Positions 37,098 through 47,766 of a stretch of 64,000 nucleotides of DNA are shown here, in pieces. The position numbers and the translations under genes are program-made. Each line of letters starts with the position of its first letter. Position 1 is the first letter of the stretch. This stretch comes from Paramacrobiotus metropolitanus (Eukaryota > Tardigrada > Eutardigrada > Parachela > Macrobiotidae): assembly GCF_019649055.1 (NCBI RefSeq), contig NW_026570344.1, positions 124,001 through 188,000 of the forward strand, read 5' to 3'. The notes beneath the pieces are model-generated. The model made no database searches, had not been told where the DNA came from, and saw nothing but the letters and a program-made list of their open reading frames with translations.

Positions 37098-38804
37098 ATG
37101 GCCGACCAGCAGTGTCCGAACTGTGCCCGCACAGGACGCTTGTGTGTGACGTGCATCCTCAAGCAGGCGCCGAATGTACAACAGCGCGTCTTTATGCTGC
37201 ACCTGGAAGCACTACTGGGCAATTACCAGGCATTCCAGTGTCTCCTGTTGCGCGCCCACTGGGAGCATGTCATCGTCAACCGTGACTACTACGAACAAAT
37301 TCGTGTCGCAGTCGATCATTTCCGCAGTACGAAGGATGGCTGGAGCAAGGCACAGCATGTACCGACATGGGACGAGATGAAAGCACAGGAGCAGCAGCAT
37401 CACCAGCTCATGTCGCAAGCACGCCAGCAGTTGAACGCTGAAGAGCAGCCTCCAGTCCAGCATGATCAGTCTGCCGTAGCAATGCCAGCCGCCTTAGTTC
37501 AGCAGCAATGGAATACCGTTGGCCGTCAGCCGTTTGGAGCACGCCACTTTCCTGATCGCTCAACGGTAACCATCATTAATAAACCTCGCAATGACCGCAC
37601 TTTATTAATTAAACCCAAGCATGCTATTAAAAATAACAAGCAATATCCGCAGGTGTCTCAGAATCCGCAGCAGCGCCGAGCCGATGCACCGGCAGCACAG
37701 CCACGCCAGTACAGCACTCGTATGCCTAATTTGCCTGCTGCAGATGAGCGCGCCGACCGCATTCTGTTGACGTTGGGTTTTGATAAGCATGACCAGCGTA
37801 AACTGATGAAAGGCATGTTAACCCGTACGATGAGCACACTGGACCGCTTTCTGGCGAATTCCGGTTTACTGGAAGAGATGCAAGCGGAAAAGTATAACTA
37901 CCGTGATGATCGCCCGAAGAAGGAAGAACGCGATATCCGGTACGGTTATCTTCGCAGCAATGGCATGCCCTCAGCATTACATCCTGAGAATTTTGAACAC
38001 AGCATTCTGACTATTGATATTGAAGCATTGAGTCAACTTGTGTACCATCCGCGTAAAAGCATGATCCCGTACTTGTTCAATTTCGTCAGTCCGGATGCGA
38101 ACGGTGCAAACCTGTTGTACGCCGGCCGTGTAGCAATATTCACGGATGAGATGTTGGTTATGATGAAGGAAGAGCAAGATTTCCGCAGCATGGACCGTCG
38201 TAAACAGCAGATTATGGTGAATTACGTCCGTCTGTATTTTGGTGCATTGCTGGGACATCACGGATGTCATAAGCAGTTGGCCGACGCTCCGCATGAAGAC
38301 AGCGCTTTCTTTCACGAAGCAATAGTTAATCTTGGTCCGACACTGAACGTACAGGACAAGATCGACCGCATTCGCCATGCAATGGAAATTGGTTTGGAGA
38401 AAGTTGCTGGAAAGCCAGTTGAGCAGTTGGTAGTAAATCCGCATGATGCCGTGGAAAACGTTCTCACTCAGTTGCAGAAGTTGAAGGACAAGTACGAGCC
38501 GCAAGGCGGACAACAGCAGCAAGTCGCACAAAATCAGCCGCAGCACCAGCCAGTGTTCAACTTGAACCCGCAGGGAAACGCTGCACAGTTGCAAGGTATT
38601 ATCCCGGCAGGTGAGAATGCCGCAATGGACGAAGTCGAAGACTCAAGTAAATCAGATGATCAGAGCAGTAGTAATAGCAATATCAATGGCAATTCGCATG
38701 ATAACAGTAAATTAAGTGCAGTTGTTTCTGAACAGGTGGCGGATAGTGTGGCGCAGTTGAATTTCTCCGCAGAAACTATGGAGCATTCGGGAAAAGAGCA
38801 GTAG
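37098..38804 (+). CDS. Third ORF of the retrotransposon, novel, non-envelope-like
   Basis: A 568-residue ORF in the env position, uninterrupted although gag and pol are broken. It starts MADQQCPNCARTGRLCVTC: two CX2C pairs nine residues apart within the first 20 residues, a likely zinc-binding knuckle. Residues about 90-230 are Gln-rich and disordered. Residues about 230-460 look folded and mainly helical (LLTLGFDKHDQRKLMKGML, IPYLFNFVSPDANGANLLYA, MVNYVRLYFGALLGHHGC). The tail is Gln/Asn/Ser-rich and acidic. There is no signal peptide, no transmembrane segment and no furin-like site, so it does not resemble an envelope glycoprotein. I do not recognise the family. Possible roles by analogy are an RNA-binding or capsid-accessory protein, or a host-counteracting factor; none is demonstrated. 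Confidence 0.85.
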   Translation: MADQQCPNCARTGRLCVTCILKQAPNVQQRVFMLHLEALLGNYQAFQCLLLRAHWEHVIVNRDYYEQIRVAVDHFRSTKDGWSKAQHVPTWDEMKAQEQQHHQLMSQARQQLNAEEQPPVQHDQSAVAMPAALVQQQWNTVGRQPFGARHFPDRSTVTIINKPRNDRTLLIKPKHAIKNNKQYPQVSQNPQQRRADAPAAQPRQYSTRMPNLPAADERADRILLTLGFDKHDQRKLMKGMLTRTMSTLDRFLANSGLLEEMQAEKYNYRDDRPKKEERDIRYGYLRSNGMPSALHPENFEHSILTIDIEALSQLVYHPRKSMIPYLFNFVSPDANGANLLYAGRVAIFTDEMLVMMKEEQDFRSMDRRKQQIMVNYVRLYFGALLGHHGCHKQLADAPHEDSAFFHEAIVNLGPTLNVQDKIDRIRHAMEIGLEKVAGKPVEQLVVNPHDAVENVLTQLQKLKDKYEPQGGQQQQVAQNQPQHQPVFNLNPQGNAAQLQGIIPAGENAAMDEVEDSSKSDDQSSSNSNINGNSHDNSKLSAVVSEQVADSVAQLNFSAETMEHSGKEQ

Positions 38805-39431
38805 TTTGAATAGCATGTACTGAATTACTAAGCAATATTTATTTTGTAAATTAGCATTATTTTTCTGTAATCAATATTTCTTTTGAATTCCGCAATAGAC
38901 TTGATTTGTCAGCATTTTTCTTCGATGGACGATAGACTGACAGCCTCACAGGCGCAGTCTGGATGTGGATCGCGAATTGACACGCAGCCTTATAGGCGGT
39001 GTCGGAATGAGTGGACATTTAACGGTGGAATGGATTTTTGATAATTTTGTGTTCCTGTTTAACCAAAGTACTAACAGATCTCGATGGATATTTCTTCAGT
39101 TTATTGAGCTTAACTCATGATTTCATTTTATTTTCATTAAACAGCCGATCAGTGACTGGTAAGTTGTGTGAGCGACAGTGTAAAAGTGGATTTTGAAGCA
39201 GTAAAATTCTTCAGACGCAGTGTCGAAATTTTCCGCATTAACGATTGTATAGCATTAATCATGAAAGCAATACAAATTTTGACGCAATACGGACTAGCTC
39301 CGCGGCAGACCCGGTATAGCTAGCGTACACTGCAGCACATGCACTGGAAAAAGGCATAGCAAGGCGCCTGGTTAATCCCCAGTTTGGCCGTCGCAATAGC
39401 CTCGGAGGACCTCGGATCCCCACCAGTGGCA
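38805..39431. other. 3' untranslated part of the retrotransposon
   Basis: This is 627 bp between the third ORF and the right LTR. It shares the GCA-rich word bias of the element. The bases directly before the LTR (about 39400-39431, with CCTCGGAGGACC) are not a clean purine tract, so the plus-strand primer is not identified. Confidence 0.6.
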
Positions 39432-39893
39432 TGTTAGGGATGACGCTAGTACGTCACCATCTCCCGTGCATATGCAGTACTTATTAGCATTACACGTACG
39501 TCTTATCATTACCTGTTGCACCGCATTAACTGTGTTTAGCACTTGGCTCGATAGTCAAGACAGGTACGAGCAGTACACATACGATCAGCATTACACTGTT
39601 GCGATAACACTGGGCTTTGAAGTTCTGATCCGCTGAATGTTTTGTCAGAGAACTTTAGTCGAGGAGTTATGATCGCACAGCTCTGGAATTTCTTATGATT
39701 ACTGGTTTCGACTAATAAAAGCGTAACGGAAGTCGAGCGGTGTTTTCTCCCGTAGATTTTCATAGAAAATCGTTCTTCTTCCTAGCCTGCCCCGTGGCAT
39801 GGCTAAGCGTAACGGAAGTCGAGCGGTGTTTCTCCCGTAGATTTTCATAGAAAATCGTTCTTCTTCCTAGCCTGCCCCGTGGCATGGATATCA
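39432..39893 (+). repeat. Right LTR with internal 86-bp duplication
   Basis: It matches the left LTR but is 462 bp long. The block starting AAGCGTAACGGAAGTCGAGC occurs twice in tandem, at 39719-39804 and from 39805, and once in the left LTR. The first copy also has one extra T in the TTTCTCCC run. AATAAA lies at 39714-39719. Confidence 0.93.
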
Positions 39894-40384
39894 TATCCCT
39901 ATTATCCCAGTTCCCAAAAAATTAATTCATTATTAATTGCAACTCTTTTCATGATTCATCACCCTTCATGAAAATTAATAATCATATCGATACGCGGTTT
40001 ACCCCGAGTTACCGCCGAAGTTTTTTTCTAAACTGGATGCTGTACAGTACGAAGATAATTTATTGTATCAAAATAGCTCATCCTAGTGCAACATTTCAAA
40101 CGTTCATAAATTTCCACTGTTTCGAAATTCGTTCCTCTGCAGCTTCGTTAATCTTCGCAAAATCACTTCTGCTCAGCCTTTCCGGAATCTGTTGCAGTGT
40201 TGCTTCGATCTTTTTTGTGGTTCTCGTTTTCGAGTTTTGTTTACGTACTGGGTACTGGCTTTGTTAGCCTTATTGAACTTATTCTTTTCACTTTTCTGAG
40301 TTTTCTCGCTTTCCGAGGACTACATAATACTCACTTACTGTTTGCATTGTTGTGGATAGTGGATCACTGTTACTCTTCTCTACT
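39894..40384. other. Intergenic, upstream of ATG12
   Basis: About 490 bp separates the LTR element from the ATG12 start codon. It begins with the TATC target duplication and presumably contains the ATG12 promoter and 5' UTR. No other gene is seen. Confidence 0.5.
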
Positions 40385-41709
40385 ATGGACGAAACGGCTT
40401 CCACTGGACCAGCTGCTTCCGAACTACCTGCTTCGCCCACGCAGAATGAAGTAAAAATTAAACTTCAATTGAATGTTGTCAGTGAAATTGACAAATGCGG
40501 ACATCGTTCTCAGTTTTATTGTCGAAAGTTACAGTTTTTAACGGTAGACTTTATCTTTATGCCATGGTGCGCTAGTATTAGTTTTTTATGAAAGTTTAAA
40601 GTTAGCTCGAATAGTTTGAGTACTTTAACTTACCCGAACAGTAAAACTGCTAAACACTAATAAGTAAATGCTAAATTGTACACTGAAGTACTGTTGAGTA
40701 GCAAGCAAAATGCTCAAGCTCAATGCTGTCATCGTAACTTGTGATTCATTGAAGCTGCAGTTTCATTTTGCGTTGGTTCGTAATTTTTTCAGACAATTGC
40801 ATCTGCTCCTGTGGTCGAAGCTCCATCGGAAACGGATGTTCAAGAAGTCGGTGGTGGTGGTGATGTGAGAGATCCTGTAGAAAAGGAAAAAAGTGAGTTT
40901 GCGGTAATACATTACGCACAACGACGTACAAAAAATGACATACGACAGCGCTTTACGAATACGAAAACAGAAACCGTATACTGGCCGTGGGCCCTTGCTA
41001 GAATATTTTTTTTAATTTGAAATCTGAATTTACAACCTGTTTTGTACTGTCTGCAAGCGGTGTCTCACTTCCTGTGCTGCCGTGCTGTTATCGAAAATAG
41101 AAAAAAATCGTTTCAGTTACCGAGACGCATAGCGAACGGTCCTGTTCCTTCCGTCTGCAATACAAGACGTTTGAGCTTTTCCACAGTTAATTTTGTTGGT
41201 TATTCAGTATCGCCGTATCGGTAATTTTTCTTGACAGTTGATGTCCTCCTGAAGGCAGTGGGTGATGCTCCGATAATGAAGAAAAAACGCTGGGCAGTGG
41301 ATAGGACGAAAAAAGTGATTTGGGTGGCGGATTTCATCCGGAAATTCATTAAATGCGAGCCCAACGAATCCTTGGTACGGCACTCTATTTTTTATCATGT
41401 TTTGCTGCCATTATGCACGTAGGAATTGTGCGTTTTTGTTCCCGTTCGAAGGAACAATTAGTTATAGCGTGGCTGTTTGCAGTTCCTTTATGTAAACCAA
41501 TGCTTTTCACCCTGTCCAGACCAAGAAATCGGATCTCTCTACGAGGTATAGTACTATTTCAAATTCTCTCATTTATACTTTCAAAGTTACACCAAATCTG
41601 GAATTGGAAAACATATTTTGTGCAAGAATTAAGTAGCGTATGTTTGCAGTGTTTTGGAAGTGATGGGAAGTTAGTGTTGCATTACTGCAAACAACAAGCG
41701 TGGGGTTGA
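40385..41709 (+). CDS. ATG12: Autophagy ubiquitin-like protein ATG12
   Basis: Five exons, 40385-40450, 40793-40892, 41238-41374, 41483-41545 and 41650-41709, give 426 nt (141 aa); human ATG12 has 140. The N-terminal ~55 residues are a disordered Pro/Ala/Glu-rich extension, as usual. The ubiquitin-fold part reads [54 protein letters not shown] and [19 protein letters not shown]. The last residue is the glycine that ATG7 and ATG10 conjugate to ATG5 for autophagosome formation, and no propeptide follows, as in other animals. The gene starts about 490 bp from the retrotransposon's right LTR, so LTR-driven read-through is conceivable. Confidence 0.96.
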
Positions 41710-41974
41710 TATCCGCACAAAGTGGTCGCTGGTTGGTTTTTGATTTAACAAACATTTCCACGTCTTTCTGTAGAAAATTGCTAGCTTTTTTTAAAAATTC
41801 ACTTTGGAGCTTCTTTGTTCGAAAATTTTGCAGTGCACCATATAGTTGTCAGAGCGTCAGCTGTTTTAAAAATTGTAATGTTATTAAGGCTGTCTCTGTA
41901 CGTTGAAAAATTCCTTTGTTGATTTGTGTATTCTACTGTGGTGAGTAATAAAATGCAGATTTGGTCGAATTGTT
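41710..41974. other. Gap between ATG12 and the next minus-strand gene
   Basis: A short AT-rich gap between convergent genes; it probably carries 3' UTRs. No feature seen. Confidence 0.4.
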
Positions 41975-43604
41975 TCAGTAAATAAAAGTCTGTGGAAATG
42001 CGAAAAATTTGCGCAAATTTCTACACAATAAAATGTAAAACGTTGAAACGCTTTTACAGTATTTTGATAAGTACGCATTCACTATGGTGCCGGTCGTGTT
42101 GTCCCTGCTGTTGGGTGACCTTCTGTGTCCAAGCCACATGGCGCTAAAAACAAACGGGTCATTTGTGGAAAGTAGTAACAAGTAAAATCGGGTATCGTAA
42201 TGGCGATAAATTTAAACAATTTGATATGTTTTCAGGATACTGCTCACTTGTCAGTGGTCACTGAAATTATGCTGTTTTAAAATCTATAAAAATGCATTAG
42301 CGGATTATAGGCCTTTATTTATAGTTAGGGTGTTATGGACAGTGCGCTTACCGTTTTACGTTCTGCAAATAATCAGCATTTGTACTACCTGATTGCAAGC
42401 GCCGATGGGGCGACATTATTCGGAGCTCATTCTCGCCCGGCTCGACCATTTCCGCATCACTGATAGCTGTGCGATGGTGGCGCAGTGTGTTCCTTCTGGT
42501 GATTATGCGTTCGTTGGACTCCAGGATCCTCTGCGTTAAACTGGCATCAGAGCCCGACGCATCCGGATGACCTCGGTGTGCCACATGCGTGTGGTGGTCG
42601 TTGTACGGGATCGGAACATGTTCGCTGGATTCCTGGTCAGCGAGGTACCCACTTTCCACATCATTCTCTGATTCATTATCATCATGACTTTCTTCTAAAA
42701 CAAAATTGAAATAGAGCGTGTAAAGTTTGTTTACTCACTTTTTCTGCAACTATGCAGAATTACAAGCGCGTGTTCGTATAATTCATTAACAAAATAAATT
42801 TAAAACCTGAAAATTAGTGTTTAATACTTCTGTACAAAGGTGGCTTAAAGAGTCGTCGAAAATTAATAAAAATAATTGTGACTATTGATACCTGAATATT
42901 CAGATGGCTGATTCATTATTCTGTTTTAGTGCTTTAGGTTTTGCTTTGTTCACTGCATTTCAAAAATGATTTCGGAGAAAGTACTGTCTCTGTAAAAAGC
43001 TATAAATTACTGTGCTAGAAATATCCGAAATTACTTTATGAAGCGATATTTTTCAGTAATTTCCTCACCATCGTTGTCATCGGCTAGGGAATCATGGGAA
43101 GTTTCCCGACGCGGTCGATCAAACGGTGGAACTACATTAATCGGCGCCGGCGCAGTGGGGCGGTTCCAGACAAACACCAGCGCATCCTCATCGTCAGCCC
43201 GATGGCGCTCCAGGGCGGCTGGTAATGTGTTCCCGTGCGGATCCGGTTCCGGCGAGGTCATGCGCGCGACCTCAATCGCCCCATACATCAGATGATCATC
43301 TACCGGATTGATATTGGCTGTCACTTCTCCGGGATGGAAATCGGTGATTAAGACCAGGGAATTAACGGAATTCCGCTGCAGCGTACGAAGATCGTCGAAG
43401 GACGGGGACACCGCGTCGCCGATGGACGGTTCGATGATGACGTTGTCGACAACCTGGGCCAGGCGAAAGATGACGTCGTAGGTTAATCCGTAAGTGCCGA
43501 TGGAGGCTTCGGGGAGGATTACCGTGTTGCTGGATGACAGGGGCGGCAGGGTCTGGTCGCGGTTCTCGTCGGGGTCGTCGTCCATAGGAAGCGCGAAGCT
43601 CCTG
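41975..43604 (-). CDS. Unrecognised multi-exon protein, acidic/disordered C-terminus
   Basis: Minus-strand exons 43604(or 43585)-43069, 42694-42352 and 42143-about 41975 join at GTGAGG and GTAAGC donors in consistent phase. The first exon may start at the ATG at 43585 (MDDDPDENRD). It may instead be internal, because CTTCAG, a good acceptor, ends at 43605. Residues about 25-115 look folded (IGTYGLTYDVIFRLAQVVDN, VLITDFHPGEVTANINPVDD, LMYGAIEVARM). The remainder is acidic and His/Arg/Ser-rich (EESHDDNESENDVESGY, HHTHVAHRGHPDASG). The 3' end is uncertain, since the last 30 residues read like intron. I do not recognise the family. No signal peptide or membrane segment is visible. Confidence 0.6.
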
Positions 43605-44168
43605 AAGGAAACGTGTCAACAGAAGATATCTAACAAAAAAAATCCCATGGTGGAAGTGGGCTGGTACGTGTTTTTGCCTTGGCCTTTAAAGGAACAAGGT
43701 GGTAATTGTGCGTCGGAAATATTGCAGATATTTAGTCCTTTATGATTTTTGTCGGTTTTGTGAGTTTATTAGAAAATTTAGTAAAGATATCTTATGATTA
43801 CAGTAAATTTAATAGGTACTACCGGGGTTGTTACTACTGTTACATTGTCTGCTTAGTGGACGCAGTTACTGTACTTGCTGTTGAGGATGCGCTAAGTTGT
43901 GTCCGTTTTGGCGTCATGACAACTTTCGATTGACATATTGTGTCACAACAGTCGACGCGCTGATACACCGTGTATCATACACGTAGTAAAAATTCTTGCA
44001 TCAAAGAGCCAGAACTCTCCGCGTAGCCAGAACTCTTCGTATAGGCAGAAACATTTTTTACTCGGACATAATTCTTTGGAATTAGTAACCTGTCTAAGTA
44101 CAACGGGCAAAAGGCTATCGACTTTCTAGAACATTAGTAATGGTACATTGCTTTAACGGCAGAAAAGG

Positions 44169-44579
44169 TCACTTTTTTGTTGTCAAACCCCTCTTCCAGA
44201 AAGTTCCTCGTTTGGATTTCATTAAAGACGGCGATTCAAGACATTTCGATGCCGTTTCTGAGGTTGCGCTGGGCCTGGGACTGGGATGTTTCCTGTCCAA
44301 CCCTAAGGAGCGACGAAATGAAAGATGTCTTCCGAATCCTTTGATTTTTTGGACTCTTGGTTTTCTTTCATTAATTCCCATGAGCACCTTGTTTTGCCTT
44401 ACCTTCGCCTTTGTAACCGACGGATTGCTGAAAAAAGGAAGTGCTAAAACCAAACCAGTTTTTATAGCAGGTGCTGCATGTACGCATGCGTTCATTGTCA
44501 AACTTTCAACGCTGGTGTCCGTCATTGACTCATTGGATACCTTTTGGATATGATTGTCTTCCGCACTTTTTGACTGCAT
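44169..44579 (-). CDS. Single-exon basic protein, unknown
   Basis: A 136-codon minus-strand ORF starting MQSKSAEDNHIQ. The first half is Ser/Thr-rich. The second is strongly basic (NERKPRVQKIKGFGRHLSFR, KSKRGTFWKRGLTTKK). It contains SLxxL-like and Arg-Ser-rich patches but no recognised domain. It sits 0.6 kb upstream of the previous gene on the same strand, and could be an isolated exon of that gene or of the next one. No plus-strand alternative looks better. Confidence 0.4.
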   Translation of the reverse strand: MQSKSAEDNHIQKVSNESMTDTSVESLTMNACVHAAPAIKTGLVLALPFFSNPSVTKAKVRQNKVLMGINERKPRVQKIKGFGRHLSFRRSLGLDRKHPSPRPSATSETASKCLESPSLMKSKRGTFWKRGLTTKK

Positions 44580-44772
44580 TATCCGTGCATTGCGAACTGA
44601 AAAATTCTTGACAGTTCACACCACAGTGCACACTTTATGTTTTAATTTTTTAAAAGGTATCTGATCGCAACGCCACTATACAGCTGCTTATGTGTTTGCG
44701 AAAGTTTTTACACTGGCGGAACTTAAAGGTCATTCGAATATCGTTTGTTGAGTTAAGCCAATATCGTAGAGA

Positions 44773-46285
44773 TCAAAACGTTTTACCAGAGTCGCCTTCC
44801 GGGTTTGTACCAGCCATGGCAAGCGTGTGACCTTTTATGACATCGGTGCCAGGGATTGATTCGCGTGCGACAGATTCCGCCGTCGATGGATATCCGTACG
44901 GGAATAAAGAATGGGTGCGAACGACTCGCAGCTCATCCACCAGCTACAATAAAAATAAGTAAATAAATGTTATATACATATCCTTAGCGCATTTATTAAG
45001 AGTACGCAATTTATGGTTTGCCTGGCTCTCGCGCTCTTGTGAGTGTTTCTGTTTAGCCAGCGCTTCGAAAAACATTTCCTCCATATGGTTTTTCTCTACA
45101 GACAGTTGACTAAGAGCACTCTGGAAAAAAGCATGGATCGAAATCGCTTGTACAGTAATCGCAATTTGTTTGCCACTTGGCAGGTAAATTGCACCTGAGC
45201 TTTTTGGTTTTCCGTCGACGCAACATCCAGTGCGTGTTTTAAAAGAAGTTTTTCTTGTTCAGCTTGGTATTTCTCATGAGCCACTTTCCTTCTCAATAAA
45301 TTTATTTTAATGAGTGCCGTTTGAAGCGCTGCTGCTTTTTGAGCAGCATCACTGCCAGCTGACTGTGTCTTGGACGGCTGCTCTAGGGATTTCTAAAAAC
45401 GACACTAGTATTGTAAAATATCCAATATGCTGTGGAAGCATAAAATTAATGACAGGAATATCGTTCAAACCTCACTGGAAGCTCGCAAAGTATGCAGTCG
45501 TTCTATTTCATCCTGTTAAAGCAGCAGCACAGGCGATGCTTTCATGGTTGGTGATTCGGACACAAAAACAGCAATTTTTTTTGGGGCGTTACCTGTGCGA
45601 ACTGCAGCTTCTTAGCCATTTCCGCTAACTGGAGTTCTTTAAGTGACAGCAACTTTCTCGTCTCTCTCAAATGCGTTCTTGATCCTTCCTCCTCTTGACC
45701 AAAAGAAGCCTCCTGTCTGATGGAGTTCCTCTCCTCGCTGACCTAATCAAAACAAAAACGAAAGCCGAAAAGCCGGTTGTTTGCAATCTTGTTACTCATT
45801 GTTGGAAACTAAAACATTTCAGGTACGGCTGCTTCTCTGAAAGCGCTCAAAAATGCTCTGTGACCTAATCTGTGTCCTAAAGAAAAGGAAATTCTGACCT
45901 TTGAGGTAGGGAGATCAGGCAACGATTCTTCTAGATCTGCTGGGTTGTCCTCGCCCTTCGTCTTTTCTTGGGCCGCACTATGCATATGACCGGTGTTACT
46001 CGACTGCAGACGACTGCTGTCTGCCTTGGCGTAGCGCGAGCGGACACTGGCGACAATTCCCAGAGGAATTGCAGAACTCACGTCCTGCATCGTGCTGCTG
46101 GCACTCTCGTCGGCCACTTTGGCTTCTTCCAGGCGTTTGTCCAACTCGAAGACCAGATCCTCGAGCGATGCAATCTGATCGTTGGCTTTGTTCAGATCAG
46201 CGATAAGCGTGCGCTTTTCTTTGCGTAATACCGTGCACTGAGGGCACTTCTTGTTCATTTCCGAGGGCTTTATGGGAAGTGCCAT
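44773..46285 (-). CDS. Coiled-coil protein with N-terminal CX2C, unknown
   Basis: Minus-strand exons 46285-45899, 45742-45593, 45392-45195 and 45120-about 45003 join in phase 0. A probable last exon, 44943-44773, ends at TGA. The protein begins MALPIKPSEMNKKCPQC. It then runs as heptad-rich segments: EKRTLIADLNKANDQIASLE, then LVFELDKRLEEAKV, RETRKLLSLKELQLAEMAKK, then LRRKVAHEKYQAEQEKLLLK. A Ser/Asp-rich linker lies between. This is a typical long parallel coiled coil, perhaps a cytoskeletal or trafficking scaffold, but no family is recognised. The join between the last two exons is not resolved in frame, and the start might be the second Met (46258). Confidence 0.6.
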
Positions 46286-47766
46286 TGCTTTCGATTCTGA
46301 CTTTGCTTCCAGAAATCAAGAGTATCATGAGGTTTTCTGCCCAATATACAGTTCCCCAAGATGGCATGTCACCACTCACCAGGTTACTGCCATCGGCATC
46401 GAAAGTTTTGGAAGGCCATTTCGATGTAACTCTTAGGATGCAAAGTGTAATCACGTACTCACGGTTTATGCAACTAATTTAGCAATCAACTTGGGCTGAA
46501 AAATGAAATTCTACTTATTGAATACAAATATATTTTTAAACAAACAGAACGAGGAACATTACAATGAGTTCAGGTGTTTTTAAACCTGAACTGCAGGTTT
46601 TTCATGTTGGCATTCCAATAACATGCACATTGCACGCTGAGTGCATTTTTGTAAAAACTGATCACAAAAAATTATTAATACTTAATTATTAATCTTAATT
46701 TATTACTACCATGCAAGGCAGTGTGAAGTGTAGTAGTGTTATTTCAATAATTTCATATGCCACAGAACATAAGTAACATTAATATTGCAAGACCGTACAG
46801 TACTTATATCTGTAGTTAGTGTCGCAGAAGTTAATTTAAAGACTGGAGTGCGTTTAATATCCTTTGCACACTCTTCAGTCCGCGTGTCGACGTCGACAAA
46901 CTTGATAACCAAAAATTAAAGAAGTACAACAAAACCCACAACCGTTTTCGAAGTAAAAAACTGTAAGTTAATTTTTTGCATATTTGGAACATCCCAAAAC
47001 GAGCCAGAATGGTTCAGGGGGCGTGCTTGGCACTCATATGTTGAATGGTGACAAACGTGTGCATGGAAGGGCGTGATCCAGTGTCCACTGTCCACACCAT
47101 GCCGTGTCTCATGCGAACAGCTGGGGTAAATTTTTCAGACGCATTTTGCTTCTCAAATGATGTTTAAGTGTAATCAGAAGAATGCAGTATACGGGGAATG
47201 CAGTAAATGCAATCATTCAAGTATAAACAAGATATTTCCTGTTACGAAATCGTTTAACTAGAGAACGCCATTTTTTGCGCTGTGAACTGTTCAAGCCTCA
47301 TTGGTGCGAGTTCTCCGGCCAGCCGATTTACTAGTAACTATTTTTAAAGTACAGTTGCCAACTATCGGTGCCATTACTGAGCCACTCCCGCCGGAATCGA
47401 TAAGTAAGGTCAGCATTCGTGTCGACTCATGCTTAAAAGCTGAAACTGACTGCTGCTTTAATTGCGACCAGTGGTAAAGGTCACTAAGTTTAATTCCGGT
47501 GACTGGATTGCTACTTACCTGGCAAGCTGCACTGTATAATGCTCTCTAAAAAGTTCGGACTCTATTGCTTTAATTACTTGCTGACAGACATAAACGAAAC
47601 TTAGTACTGTTCTCGTACAATTTGTGTTAAATACAGCATGCACTTTATCAACGTGATCAACAAATTTTCCATATCGCAGATGCAGTACAATACACTATTC
47701 GACAGCTTAGGCGGGGGTAAGTAAGTAGTGTAACAGGTAATACACAGTACAATACATACAAGCATA
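46286..47766. other. Intergenic, no gene seen
   Basis: About 1.5 kb between two minus-strand genes. It includes AT-rich stretches (46660-46720) and no convincing coding frame, RNA or repeat. Confidence 0.5.

Larger units (their letters stand above)
27305..39893 (+). mobile_element. Ty3/gypsy LTR retrotransposon with an extra third ORF
   Basis: The 12,589 bp element is bounded by LTRs 27305-27680 and 39432-39893, each starting TG and ending CA. It is flanked by the 4-bp duplication TATC (27301-27304 and 39894-39897). Order: LTR, primer-binding site, structured leader, gag, protease, reverse transcriptase, RNase H, integrase, third ORF, LTR. RT before RNase H before integrase identifies the Ty3/gypsy (Metaviridae) order. 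The LTRs are nearly identical apart from an 86-bp duplication in the right one, so the insertion is young. Gag and pol are interrupted by small frame changes, so this copy is probably not autonomous as assembled. No convincing polypurine tract is visible before the right LTR. Confidence 0.96.

Noticed and set aside
37098-38804. Third retrotransposon ORF as an envelope gene
   Set aside because: No signal peptide, membrane segment or cleavage motif is present, so only its position is env-like.
42348-42659. 103-codon minus-strand ORF starting MESGYLADQE taken as its own gene
   Set aside because: It is the second exon of the 41975-43604 gene; the acceptor at 42695 and phase continuity show it is not independent.
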